Positions 1-8,697 of a stretch of DNA of 55,746 bases are shown one piece after another. The notes under the pieces are model-generated. The model made no database searches and was not told the origin of the DNA. It saw only the letters and a program-made list of their open reading frames with translations. This stretch comes from CAVSPO01 sp963730005 (GTDB lineage Bacteria; Actinomycetota; Actinomycetes; Propionibacteriales; Propionibacteriaceae). The DNA is taken from the NCBI GenBank assembly GCA_963730005.1, contig CAVSPO010000011.1:1-55746 (forward strand). The letters run 5' to 3'. Position 1 is the stretch's first letter. The number at the start of each line of letters is the position of its first letter. The translations under genes and the position numbers were made by a program.

Positions 1-2
1 CA

Positions 3-164
3 GCCAGCTTCGCCGCCCGCGCCGGGGCATGGCTCACGAGCCAAGAGCGTACCTGGTGGGTGCCCGCTGCCAGCTTGCTCGAGATCGACATGGGTTGGGG
101 CCTGGTCGCTCACCTCGACTCAATCAGCGTCACGACGATGGGTGAGCGTCCGGCCTCGAGCTGA
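3..164 (+). CDS. C-terminal fragment of an unknown protein, cut by the window edge
   Basis: An open frame runs from the window edge to a TGA and encodes 53 residues with a plausible protein composition (AWLTSQERTWWVPAASLLEI near its start). The other two frames on this strand look less protein-like. I recognise no family. The start lies outside the window, so neither length nor function can be judged. Confidence 0.4.
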   Translation, partial: ASFAARAGAWLTSQERTWWVPAASLLEIDMGWGLVAHLDSISVTTMGERPASS

Positions 165-357
165 CAGCGAGGGCTGCCCCCGCCGGCTGGTGTCGGTGGG
201 GCAGCTGCGCGCCGCGCATGACCCGATTCGAGTGAACCGCGTGGCTAGGTCAACCCACTGGCCCCAGGACCACGGCCAGAGGTGGACCCGCCTAGGCGCG
301 ACAGATGTGCGCGTTCGTCGAGGAAGAATTGTCGGGAAGCAGATATAGCCTCGACCC

Positions 358-1074
358 GTGATCCCTGCTGACGATATCGAGTCTCTGCCTCTCCCCGAGC
401 TCGCGCTGCGACTTCTCGCGGACGTGCGAGGGGGAAACCAGATCAGTGTCAGGTCGATCCTCATGGGCATGCGGACCCAAAGCAACATGTTTGGCGGGGC
501 GACCCAGACGTACACCCAGGCACACCAAGAGCGGATTGCCGATGCTTGGGCGTGGTTGGAATCTCATGCCTTGCTCGCCCCGTCGGTAGTTGACCCGCCA
601 ACCAGCAAAGCACAGCGGGTCAGCGAGCTCGGTGAGCAGCTACTGCGCGATCCAGCAGCTACCGCCAGGGTCTGGGCTCAGGAGAGGCTCTCAGGCGACT
701 TGGCTGCCGAACTGGCATCGGCGCGTGCCAACTTCGATCGTGGTGATTTCGAGACCGCCTTCGCAGCTATGAAGGCTGTGGAGGTGGCTGTGCGCGACGC
801 TTCAGGGCTCGCGAACGACCAGCTGGGGGTCCCACTCATGCGGGCCGCTTTCAACCCAAGCAAGAATGGCCCGCTGTGTGACCATGAAGCAGAGGGGGGT
901 GAGCAGCAGGCGATCGCCGACCTCTTCGCTGGAGCGATCGGCGCCTACAAGAACCCCGCGAGCCACCGGACAGTTCACTATGACGACCCGATGGAGGCGG
1001 CAGAAGTGATCCAGCTCGCTGACCTATTGCTCAGGATCGTCAAGCGGGCTCGAGCCCGCACTGCTACATCCTGA
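358..1074 (+). CDS. TIGR02391-like (Ymh-type) hypothetical protein
   Basis: A 238-residue soluble protein read from a GTG start, with no strong ribosome site in front. The C-terminal third carries the signature I associate with the TIGR02391 family: a helix with VRDASGL, then GVPLMRAAFNP, an acidic block, LFAGAIGAYKNPASHR, and a terminal helix rich in Leu and Ile. This family is often found near restriction or mobile-element genes, and its biochemical role is unknown to me. It stands alone here: the next gene on the same strand starts about 90 bases later. The family assignment is from memory of the motif; function is not inferred. Confidence 0.75.
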   Translation: MIPADDIESLPLPELALRLLADVRGGNQISVRSILMGMRTQSNMFGGATQTYTQAHQERIADAWAWLESHALLAPSVVDPPTSKAQRVSELGEQLLRDPAATARVWAQERLSGDLAAELASARANFDRGDFETAFAAMKAVEVAVRDASGLANDQLGVPLMRAAFNPSKNGPLCDHEAEGGEQQAIADLFAGAIGAYKNPASHRTVHYDDPMEAAEVIQLADLLLRIVKRARARTATS

Positions 1075-1161
1075 CCTCAGCGGCAGAAGAGGATGGCTGG
1101 ACCGGTAGCGTGATGGCGAGCGAGACCATGTCGAGTCGTCACGAGCGGGAGGTTCATTCCC

Positions 1162-1677
1162 ATGGAGCTGGAAGCGCGCAGGGCCAGCAGTGCTGATGCG
1201 AATGCCGTGCTGGAGATCCTCGACGAGGCGGCCGCCTGGTTGCGTGCACGTGGCGTGCAGCAGTGGCCGGTTCGATTCGAGCGCGACTGGATCATGTCCT
1301 CCATTGAGGCCGGAGAGACCTGGCTGTTCAGTCACCCCGGCTGCGCTGATCTGGTGGCGACCGTGACCCTCGACTACAACGACCCGTTGTGGTCGGATCA
1401 ACCGGCTCTGGCGGGATACCTGCATCGTCTGGCGATTCGACGTGAAGTAGCTGGTGTGGGCGGACAGGTGATCGACTGGGGCGCCACCCAAGCGCTGCTG
1501 GCTGGGTGTGAATTCTTGCGGCTCGACTGCGTCGCCTCCAACCGCGAGCTGTGCGCGTACTACGAGCGCCGCGGATTCGCGTCAGTGGGCTTGGCGGTCG
1601 TTGGCGGCGCCCCCGGTCAGCGAACGGCGGGTGGCAGCACCACGACTGTGGCGAAGTACCAGCGCTCCATCAAGTAG
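1162..1677 (+). CDS. GNAT-family N-acetyltransferase
   Basis: A 171-residue single-domain protein. The acetyl-CoA-binding motif A is visible as LHRLAIRREVAGVGGQVI around residues 87-104, with the C-terminal YYERRGF motif at about 133-139, as in GNAT enzymes. These enzymes transfer acetyl from acetyl-CoA to an amine; the substrate cannot be read from sequence. The N-terminal half (EARRASSADANAVLEILDEA) is the usual first strand and helix. An upstream CGGGAGG (about 8-10 bases before the ATG) supports this start. No operon partner is evident. Confidence 0.85.
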   Translation: MELEARRASSADANAVLEILDEAAAWLRARGVQQWPVRFERDWIMSSIEAGETWLFSHPGCADLVATVTLDYNDPLWSDQPALAGYLHRLAIRREVAGVGGQVIDWGATQALLAGCEFLRLDCVASNRELCAYYERRGFASVGLAVVGGAPGQRTAGGSTTTVAKYQRSIK

Positions 1678-1779
1678 AGCAGGCCACCAGCGGCATGTGC
1701 GGATGTTGTTGGATGTGGCCATGGAGTGGGAAGTCGGATCCCCAGGGGTGGTGGAGTTTCCCCATGGGCGACGGGTTCG

Positions 1780-1925
1780 CGGACCGCCCTGCGTCGCATC
1801 CTCGGACAGGTGGACCCCTTCCGCACCGTCCTGATGATCTCCCACGACGCGCAGGCCTTGTCGATGACGGATCGCTGGGTGCAGTTGAGCGGGGGCAGGG
1901 CGCGGGAGCTGTCGTCCGGCGGCCA
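1780..1925 (+). pseudogene. C-terminal remnant of an ABC-transporter ATPase
   Basis: About 45 residues in one frame resemble the end of a LolD-type ABC ATPase: a D-loop/H-loop region with TVLMISHDAQALSMTDRW followed by a strand ending in LSGG. No Walker A, signature or Walker B precedes it, so only the tail survives. It shares a frame with the membrane-protein gene that follows, which suggests a deletion joined the two. Confidence 0.55.
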
Positions 1926-1983
1926 CAACACCGGGGCCCAAGCGAGCGGAGTATTGGAACAATTGGGAAGGAGTGAACTGATC

Positions 1984-2348
1984 ATGACTGATCCCTTCAT
2001 GGCGTATGTGGGTTTGGTCCTCACGTGGGTGGAGTGCCTTGCATTCCTGGCCGTCTGCTGGGTCGGGTCCCGTCCCGGGGCCACCCGGAACAGCTGGTCC
2101 GGCATCCGCATCGAAGCCACGATGGCGAGCGACGGGGCATGGACGGCCGGCCATCGGGCTGCCCTCCCCAAGGCGACCATGGCGTGCCTCGCCCTGTTGC
2201 CGCCCAGCCTGATCGTCGTCTTCTTCGTCGACCGGGCAGTCCTCCTCATCACCGTCCTCGAGTGGGTGTTCATGGCCGCGGGGCTCGTGTGGATCCTCGT
2301 CGCGACCGGGCGGCCTCCCGAGCGGCGCGGAGCGTCAGCCATGCCTGA
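1984..2348 (+). CDS. SdpI-like integral membrane protein
   Basis: About 120 residues with three or four hydrophobic segments (AYVGLVLTWVECLAFLAVCW, then a stretch ending PPSLIVVFFVD, then LLITVLEWVFMAAGLVWILV). Between the first two is SWSGIRIEATMASDGAWTAG, which resembles the cytoplasmic motif of the SdpI family, whose founding member gives immunity to the Bacillus SDP toxin. AAGGAG lies about 10 bases before the ATG. As printed, the frame stays open into the following peptidase gene; a TGA in another frame overlaps that gene's ATG, so the tail is probably frameshifted. Family call moderate, function inferred. Confidence 0.55.
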
Positions 2349-3955
2349 CCGGCCTGCGGGTCGTTCTAAACGATCGCTCCCACGAGTGGTCCGGGCCATC
2401 CTCGTGCCCGGCCTCGCCCTGTCCGTCCTGAGCGGACCGGCGTGGCTGGGTGCGGCGACGCCCGCCGTCGCCTCGACCCGAACGGCGTCCCTCGTGTGGA
2501 CGCCCTGCGGGGACGACGGCGGCGAGTGCGCCGACCTCCGTGCCCCCGTTGGGGCGGACCCGGCCGACAGTTCGCTCACGTTGGGCATCAAGCGCTACCG
2601 AGCGACCGGCACCGCTGGTGAACGCGGCGGCGTGGTCCTGTTCAACCCCGGCGGTCCGGGCCTGTCGGCCACCGGCCGACGGCGGGGTTCGCAGCCGGCC
2701 AGGGCCGGTTACTGCGCCAGCGGTTCGACCTCGTCGCTGTCGACCCCCGGGGTACCGGTCGGTCCGGACCGGCGCCGTGCCCCACCAGCACGCCCCCGAC
2801 CCTGCCATTCACGTTGCTCCCCACGAATTCCGGCCAGCTGGCCGAACAGCTCCGCGTCCTCGACCCGTGGCTGCAGCGACCCTGCGCCGCTGGCGGCCGG
2901 CTGTCTTCCGACCTCGGCACCGTCGAAAACGCCCGGGACCTGGAGGCTGTGCGGACGGCGCTGGGCGAGGAGCAGATCACCTACTTCGGTTCCTCCTACG
3001 GTTCGGTGCTGGGCCTGGTCGACGCGCACCTCCACCCGGGACGGGTGCGGGCGTTGACCTTCGACGGCGCCGTCAACCCGGATGCCTTCCACGCCCCGGC
3101 GGCCGGCGAGCCTTCACTGCTGTGGCCGCGGATGCGGAGCCCGGAGGCCGGACAGGAGACCTTCGGTCCGCGGTGGCCGAATGTGAACGCGTGGGCCTGG
3201 CGGCATGCCCCGAAGGCGCGACCGTACGAGCCAGTCACCTCCGACTGCCCAGCTTCCTGGCCCATCGGGGCCTCACGGTCCCCGGCTACGGGAACTTCGA
3301 CGCCTCGGCCCTCCAGGCCCTCGTCGTGAACCTCCTCTACAACGGTGACCAGTTCGGGGTCAAACGACTATCGCCTCCTGTTCGGCCAGATCATCGCCCT
3401 GGCGCAGGTGGCGGACGACACTCCGAGCCCGGCGGCGACGCCGGCGATCAACCCCTCGGTCCTCCGCCGCTCGACCCGTGCACCCGCTCTGGTGGCGGTC
3501 CCCCGCAGCGACACGAGCGCCCGGGTGTCGCTCGTCGACTGCAATCGTTTGTCCCGAGACAACGGCACCCGACTCCCCGGCTGGGGGTCGTTGCCGAGGC
3601 GCTCGCGGCAGAACGTCGTGCCCCGGGCTTCGGCATGTACTGGACGTCGGCGTTGTCCGCCTGCGCGGGTTGGCCCCACCAGGAGATCCTGGGGCGGTCC
3701 CTCCCGGCCGAGCAGGAGCTGACGGTCCCGGTGTTGGTGCTGGCAACCGAGCACGATCCGGTCACCCCGGTCGAGGGTGCGGCGCAGGCGACCCGGGCGA
3801 GCGTCCGGGGACACCTCCTTGTGGTCAACGGAGCCTGGGGCCACGGAGTCGTGTGGCGTTCATCCTGTGCGGACGCCGCGCTCTCTGAGTTCGTGGCGGC
3901 GCCCGGCTCTGACCTCCGTGCGTCTTGCCAGCCGGATCACCCGCTGTTCCCCTGA
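2341..3955 (+). pseudogene. Secreted tripeptidyl-aminopeptidase-like alpha/beta hydrolase, several frameshifts
   Basis: The pieces assemble into a roughly 510-530 residue Tap/SlpD-type serine peptidase. An N-terminal signal peptide (RVVRAILVPGLALSVLSG) is followed by LFNPGGPG in the first frame, then VAVDPRGTGRSG and the nucleophile elbow YFGSSYGSVLG in a second frame. Later come LATEHDPVTP (catalytic Asp) and NGAWGHG (catalytic His) in a third frame. At least four frame changes are needed, near 2670-2700, 3190, 3340 and 3470-3600. The intact enzyme would be exported and remove N-terminal peptides outside the cell. Either it is inactive or the base calls are poor here. Confidence 0.75.
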
Positions 3956-4049
3956 GGGGCGTGTCGCCCGGCGCCCCCACTGGGGCGTCAGGCGACATGC
4001 CCAGCGGGCTGCCGACCCGCGCATCGATCCGAACCGGGTCGTTGTCGGC

Positions 4050-4131
4050 TTATGCCGACCTCTGGGTTATGCCGACCTCGGAGGCATGCGAGCTTGTCAA
4101 GCGAGGTTTGGTGGGACGGTTGTCGGCATAA
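4050..4131 (+). repeat. Three copies of TTATGCCGAC, two direct and one inverted
   Basis: TTATGCCGACCTC occurs at 4050-4062 and again at 4067-4079, 17 bases apart. The reverse complement GTCGGCATAA lies at 4122-4131. They sit directly in front of a truncated tyrosine-recombinase gene, so they may be recombinase-binding or end sequences of a lost element. That role is inferred. Confidence 0.5.
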
Positions 4132-4175
4132 TCCGGGGCGGTCCAGCCTTCTCCTGATGGAGAGGAGGATGGATC

Positions 4176-4370
4176 ATGGGCGATCCGGTACGTGATACCC
4201 CCGCGGCGGATGGTTGGCAGATGAGGATCTGGCCTCATCGTGATGCTGGTCCGCTGGCCGCGGTGATGGCCGAGTTGATCGACTGGCTGGTCACGGAGGG
4301 TTACGCCGCGACGACACAGCGCAACCTGGTGCGGGCGGCAGCACGACTCGGCTCGTGGCTGGACGCTAGT
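4176..4370 (+). pseudogene. N-terminal fragment of a tyrosine recombinase
   Basis: About 65 residues: after a short leader come AVMAELIDWLVTEGYAATTQ and RNLVRAAARLGSWLDA, which resemble the SAM-like N-terminal core-binding domain of phage-type integrases. A GAGAGGAGG ribosome site stands close before the ATG. Similarity ends abruptly near 4370, where transposase debris begins, so the catalytic domain is missing. It is unlike the N-terminus of the complete integrase at 49.4-50.3 kb. Confidence 0.55.
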
Positions 4371-4414
4371 CCGAAAATGGTGGTGACGTGCCCGCCGTCT
4401 GGTCCACCGGGCTG

Positions 4415-4624
4415 TCACGCGGCGGGGGTGAGAGTCACGTGGTAGCCGAGGGACTGGAGCTCCCTGACGTGGCGTCGAAGGACACGATCGTGGCCGATGC
4501 GACTGCGGATAGTCCGCGCCCAGGTCGATGTAGGTGGCGGCCGGGTCTGTCGCCTGCCATGAGCATGGGACCGGGGTAAGCGGTTTTCTGCCAGGTTCAT
4601 GGGACCACTTGGATTGCCAGTCAT
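4415..4624 (-). pseudogene. C-terminal remnant of a transposase
   Basis: The minus strand ends in RHVRELQSLGYHVTLTPAA before a TGA. In the neighbouring frame just upstream is TYIDLGADY, so a frameshift separates the two. A tail of this form (DLGADY...LxxLGYxVTL) closes several actinobacterial transposases; I cannot name the IS family with confidence. Everything upstream of the tail is absent, because the degenerate IS21-type gene begins on the other strand. Confidence 0.4.
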
Positions 4625-4732
4625 GGGACCACCCGGCGTGTCGTGCCGGTGGGTCCTCGGATGCCTCGTTGGATCGCCGTGTCGGTGTCACCGGTACGGA
4701 GGTCGACGGGCGTGGGATTCAGGGAGGTCAGC

Positions 4733-5900
4733 GTGGTTGAGGTCAGGGAAGTGCTGCGGGGTGGCTGGACGGCGCCGGGCTGCGGACGGTCGCCGAGCGG
4801 GCGGGGGTGGACCGCAAGACGGCCCGCCGGTACGTCGCAGGCCGCGCAGGCGGCCGGTCTGGAGCGGGACGCGGGGTTCGTCGCGGTCGATGACGAGCTG
4901 GTCGCGCGGTGGTGTCGGCGGTGCGTCCGGCCCGCCGAATGGGCACGGCGCGGCGTGGGAGGCCCTCGAGGCCCGCCAGGAGCAGATCCGCGGGTGGGTG
5001 GCCGGCGATGGCAAGGACGCGAAGCCGTTGTCGATGGTGAAGGTCCACGAGCTGTTGGCCCGGCAGGGGTGTGTGGTGCCGTATCGGACGTTGCACCGGT
5101 TCGCGACCGAGCGGTGCGGGTTCCGGGCCGAAGGGCACCACGGTGCGGGTCGCCGACGGGGAGCCGGGGGTGGAGTTGCAGATCGACTTCGGCCACCTGG
5201 GCTACCTCACCGACCCGACGGACGGGCGGCGGCGGAAGGTCCATGCGCTGATCTTCACCGCGGTGTACTCGCGGCACCTGTTCGTGTGGTTGACGTACTC
5301 CCAGACCCTGGCGGCGGTGCATCGCCGGGTGCGAGGCGGCGTGGGCGTTCTTCGGGGGCGTGTTCAAGGTGTTGATCCCGGACAACATGAAGCCGGTCGT
5401 GACCGACCCGGATCCGGTGAACCCGCGCCTGTCGCAGGGCTGGCTGGACTACGCCCAGCACGTCGGGTTCGGCACCGACCCCGCACGGGTCAGGTCACCG
5501 AATGACAAACCGAGGGTGGAACGGACGGTGCAGTACGTGCGCGGCAACTTCTGGGCCGGGGAGGCGTTCACCGACCTCGCGGACGCCCAGCGCGGGCCAC
5601 GGTGTGGTGCGCCGAGCGGGCCGGGATGCGGATCCACGGCACCCTGCAGGCCCGCCCCGGGAGGTGTTCGACGAGCACGAGGCCGCCGGCGCTGCTGCCC
5701 GTCCCAGCCGCGTATGACGTGCCCGTGTTCAAGACGGTCAAGGTGCACCGCGACTTCCATGTCGAGGTCGCCCGCGCCCTGTATTCGGTACCTGGGGCCT
5801 ACCTGGGCCACCAGCTGGACGTGCGCGCCGACCGCGAGCTGGTCAAGCTGTACCACCGCGGACGGCTGGTCAAGGCCCACCCGCAAGGTGGGCGCCCCTG
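4733..5900 (+). pseudogene. Degenerate IS21-type (IstA-like) transposase
   Basis: Frames must be joined at least five times to recover one DDE transposase. The order is an HTH (RTVAERAGVDRKTARRYV), LLARQGCVVPYRTLHRFA, the first catalytic Asp in VELQIDFGHLGYL, a second in VLIPDNMKPVV, the block around SPNDKPRVERTVQYVRGNFW with the third acidic residue, and a C-terminal beta domain (FHVEVARALYSVPGAYLGHQ). The GTG start follows GGGAGGTCAGC. No istB partner follows. The 3' end stops at LVKAHP and runs directly into a phosphatase fragment, so the element end is lost. It differs clearly from the intact istA at 8.7-10.4 kb. Confidence 0.75.
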
Positions 5901-6226
5901 TCGACCAAGCCCCCGACTTCGGCGTGTACGCGCTCTGGCGTCCTTGCTATGCCCCATGGCCCCATCGGTGGGTGCAGTGGCCGGATTTCGGGCTTCCGGT
6001 GGACTCGGACGATGCACGGAGAGCCTTGATGGACGCGTGGTCCAGAGCGGCCGTGGAACGGGTGGAGGTGGGCTGTGTTGGTGGTCGCGGCCGGACAGGG
6101 ACAATGCTGGCGGCTCTCGCGATGATGGATGGGTTGGATCGTGAAGAAGCGATCTCGTGGGTGCGTGAGCGATATGACATCCACGCGGTCGAGACACCGT
6201 GGCAGCGGTGGTGGCTGAGCCGCTGA
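5895..6226 (+). pseudogene. 5'-truncated protein-tyrosine phosphatase-like gene
   Basis: About 110 residues of a dual-specificity-type phosphatase. The P-loop is intact as CVGGRGRTG (C-x5-R) and is preceded by HRWVQWPDFGLPVD, an arrangement known from small actinobacterial phosphatases. The C-terminus (VRERYDIHAVETPWQ) looks complete. The first 30 or so residues of the family are missing because the frame begins inside the IS21-type debris, and no start codon belongs to it. It is probably inactive or unexpressed unless read through from the transposase frame. Confidence 0.65.
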
Positions 6227-6292
6227 CCGCGGCAGTTGAGCGCGTTGAAAATGGCTGGTGCGCGACGCGTATGAGGCGGGAGGGTGGCGCCC

Positions 6293-6775
6293 ATGGAACC
6301 TACGAAGGTCGTTGCCCGCCGCCTGCTTGCTGAGCCCCAGCCGAGTCCGGACGACTGGAAGCTGTCGACCCTTGATGAATTGGGACTGGCGGCGTTCAAC
6401 CAAGTGATGCTCCGTGCGAGCGATGGCGATCCCTACGACACGAGCACTGCCGAGAGTGCGGGGGAAGATTTCCGTGAGCTGGTCGAGGCGGCGGGAGCCG
6501 CTTTCGACCCCAGGTCTTGGTATGTCGTCGCCGACGGCCGCAGCGACGTGGGGGTTGTCCTGCCCCAAGTGTTTCCGGATGATCCGACGACCGGCACCCT
6601 GTTCTACGTGGCGGTTCTGCCCGAGCGTCGAGGCGAAGGTCTCGGCCGGGCTCTCCATGCGTTCGGCCTGTCCGAACTCGCCCGCCGTGGGGCACGCAAC
6701 TATGTCGGCTCCACCGATCCGGAGAACACTGCCATGATCGCGATCTTCGAGGCCAACGGCTGCACCACTTCCTGA
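6293..6775 (+). CDS. GNAT-family N-acetyltransferase
   Basis: A 160-residue protein with GNAT motif A as FYVAVLPERRGEGLGRALH in its C-terminal half (the R/Q-x-x-G-x-G/A pyrophosphate loop is RGEGLG). A final NTAMIAIFEANGC forms the motif B helix. The ATG is preferred over an in-frame GTG nine bases upstream because GGGAGGG lies 8 bases before the ATG. The acceptor substrate is unknown. It is not closely similar to the acetyltransferase at 1.2-1.7 kb. Confidence 0.8.
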   Translation: MEPTKVVARRLLAEPQPSPDDWKLSTLDELGLAAFNQVMLRASDGDPYDTSTAESAGEDFRELVEAAGAAFDPRSWYVVADGRSDVGVVLPQVFPDDPTTGTLFYVAVLPERRGEGLGRALHAFGLSELARRGARNYVGSTDPENTAMIAIFEANGCTTS

Positions 6776-6920
6776 TCCACCCAAGGCGGCATGAGCGTGC
6801 GGCTTGCCGCCGGGTCTTACTAGAGGCACTCATCGCGATGCCCTCCGGACAGACTGACCTGGAGGCCACCATTCCTGCTCCGTGACCCACGGCTCCAAAG
6901 CAGCTCCCGAGGCGTATACC

Positions 6921-6939
6921 GTCTAGACGTCCTCTAGAC
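6921..6939. promoter_or_regulatory. Inverted repeat GTCTAGA-N5-TCTAGAC, possible operator
   Basis: A perfect 7-base inverted repeat with a 5-base spacer lies about 118 bases before the DinB-like gene, in an otherwise featureless intergenic stretch. The size suits a dimeric repressor site. No -35/-10 pair could be placed convincingly around it, so the role is a guess. Confidence 0.35.
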
Positions 6940-7056
6940 TGCGGGCCATCAGTCGGGGAAGAGGGATGGAAGGGATTAGTGCGACATCCCCCAGCCCCCA
7001 GCAGCTAGCCGGCTTCGGCATGTGGATTCGTGGCTCGCCCCGGACGAGGAGGTCCG

Positions 7057-7683
7057 ATGGATTTGGAACAGGAACCACAGCTAGCCACCCGGCTGTGCGT
7101 GGCCGCACAGGAACGGCTCGGCGCCGCGGTTGCCGGGCTCGACGAACCAGCCATCCGGGCCGACAGCCGGTTGCCTGGCTGGACCCGCGGCCACGTGCTG
7201 ACCCACTTGGCCCGCAACGCGGACGCCCATGCTCGACGCATCCGCGGCGCGCTGGAAGGTCAGGACCTCGGCAAGTACCCCGGCGGCGCAGCGCAGCGCC
7301 GCGAAGAGATCGCCCGCGGCGCCACACGTCCGGGTTCAGAGATCCTGGACGATCTCGACCACAGCCAGCTACAGCTGGCCGCTGTCATGCGAACGGCCGA
7401 CGAGGCCGGTTGGCCCAATGCCCACTTCCTAGGAGGCAGCCACTACGGCGTGGCTGCCTGCCCGGCGCACCGGCTCCGTGAGGTGGAGATGCACCAGCTC
7501 GACCTCGGCATCGGCTACAGCCCGGCAGACTGGCCCCACGAGTACGTGGCGTGGGAGATGACGTACCTGCTACCCAGCGTGGAAGAGCGCATGCACGATC
7601 AGCAGCAGCGCGCCACGATGCTCGCCTGGCTGGCTGGCAGGGACCCGGCCAGCCAAGACTGGCAGCTCGACCCCTGGGGGTGA
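7057..7683 (+). CDS. DinB/maleylpyruvate-isomerase-type protein
   Basis: A 208-residue protein with the N-terminal motif of actinobacterial mycothiol-dependent maleylpyruvate-isomerase-like proteins: SRLPGWTRGHVLTHLARNAD at about residues 47-66 carries the first metal-ligand His. The region EVEMHQLDLGIGYSPADWP at about 150-170 carries the others. The four-helix DinB fold binds a metal and commonly uses mycothiol. GAGGAGGT lies 4 bases before the ATG. The real substrate is unknown, since only some members are true isomerases. It is a single gene that ends just before the IS21 element. Confidence 0.8.
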   Translation: MDLEQEPQLATRLCVAAQERLGAAVAGLDEPAIRADSRLPGWTRGHVLTHLARNADAHARRIRGALEGQDLGKYPGGAAQRREEIARGATRPGSEILDDLDHSQLQLAAVMRTADEAGWPNAHFLGGSHYGVAACPAHRLREVEMHQLDLGIGYSPADWPHEYVAWEMTYLLPSVEERMHDQQQRATMLAWLAGRDPASQDWQLDPWG

Positions 7684-7872
7684 TTGGTCGAGACCAGCGA
7701 ACCCCCAAGGCGCCAGTTCGCCGCGGGGTGTGAATCCTGAGCGAGGAGCTCGAGGTCAGGGCTCGGGACGTGTCATCTGGCGGGTCGAGCGCATCCGACT
7801 GTCTCGCCCACCCGGCCGCGCACGCCCCCGAGGGGTCAGGGCGAACATCCTCAACTCGGCAGATGATCGATG

Positions 7873-8697
7873 TCACGCGCCTGTGGCGGGCGTCTGGTGC
7901 CGGGCTCGGGTGTGGGCGAGGCGGTAGGAGTTGGTGCCGGTTTCGATGATGGTGCCGTTGTAGGTGAGGCGGTCGACGATCGCTGCGCACAGGCGGGGGT
8001 CGGTGAAGGTGTCGGTCCAGCCGGAGAAGGACTGGTTGGACGCGATCGCGATGGCGTTCTTCTCCTCGCGTTCGGTGAGGACTTGGAAGAGCAGCTCGGC
8101 GCCGCGCCGGTCGAGTTCCATGTAGCCGAGTTCGTCGATCACGAGGAGGTCGACGCGGCCGTAGCGGTCGATGGTCTTGGCGAGTTGTTTCTCGTCGGCG
8201 GCTTCGACTAGCTCGTTCACGAGCCGGGTGGCGAGGGTGTAGCGGACGCGGTAGCCCTGTTCTGCGGCGGCGGTGCCGAGCGCGATGAGCAGGTGGGACT
8301 TGCCGGTGCCGGAGTCCCCGATCAGGCACAGGGGGTCGCCGCGGCGGATCCAGTCGCCGGTGGCGAGCTCGTTGATGGTGGCGGGGTTGATGTTGGGGTT
8401 CGCGGTGAAGTCGAAGTCGGCGAGCCACTTGTCGCGGGGGAAGCCGGCGCTCTTGATGCGGCGCAGGGTGGAGCGGCGGTCGCGGTCGTCGACCTCGGCC
8501 AGGAGGAGTTCGGCGAGGAAGCCTTGGTAGGTGAGTTGTTCCTTGGTGGCGGCCGCGACGGCGTCGTCGACCACGGCGCGGATCGTGGGCAGCCGGAGCC
8601 GGCGGCAGGCTTGGTCGATCGCGGCTTGGGCGGCTTGCTCGGTCAGGCCGTGGCGGCGGCGAAGACCGCCCTGGCGGTTGCTGGTGCTGGTGGTCAT
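7873..8697 (-). CDS. istB: IS21-family helper ATPase IstB
   Basis: A 274-residue AAA+ ATPase that assists the transposase in target-DNA capture. Walker A is GDSGTGKSHL and Walker B is DLLVIDELGY, with the typical IstB sequence FDFTANPNINPATINELATG in front of Walker A. The C-terminus has the usual IDRLTYNG-like segment (VDRLTYNGTIIETG). Its start overlaps the last codons of istA, so translation is coupled. Length is normal for the family and no defect is visible. Confidence 0.95.
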   Translation of the reverse strand: MTTSTSNRQGGLRRRHGLTEQAAQAAIDQACRRLRLPTIRAVVDDAVAAATKEQLTYQGFLAELLLAEVDDRDRRSTLRRIKSAGFPRDKWLADFDFTANPNINPATINELATGDWIRRGDPLCLIGDSGTGKSHLLIALGTAAAEQGYRVRYTLATRLVNELVEAADEKQLAKTIDRYGRVDLLVIDELGYMELDRRGAELLFQVLTEREEKNAIAIASNQSFSGWTDTFTDPRLCAAIVDRLTYNGTIIETGTNSYRLAHTRARHQTPATGA

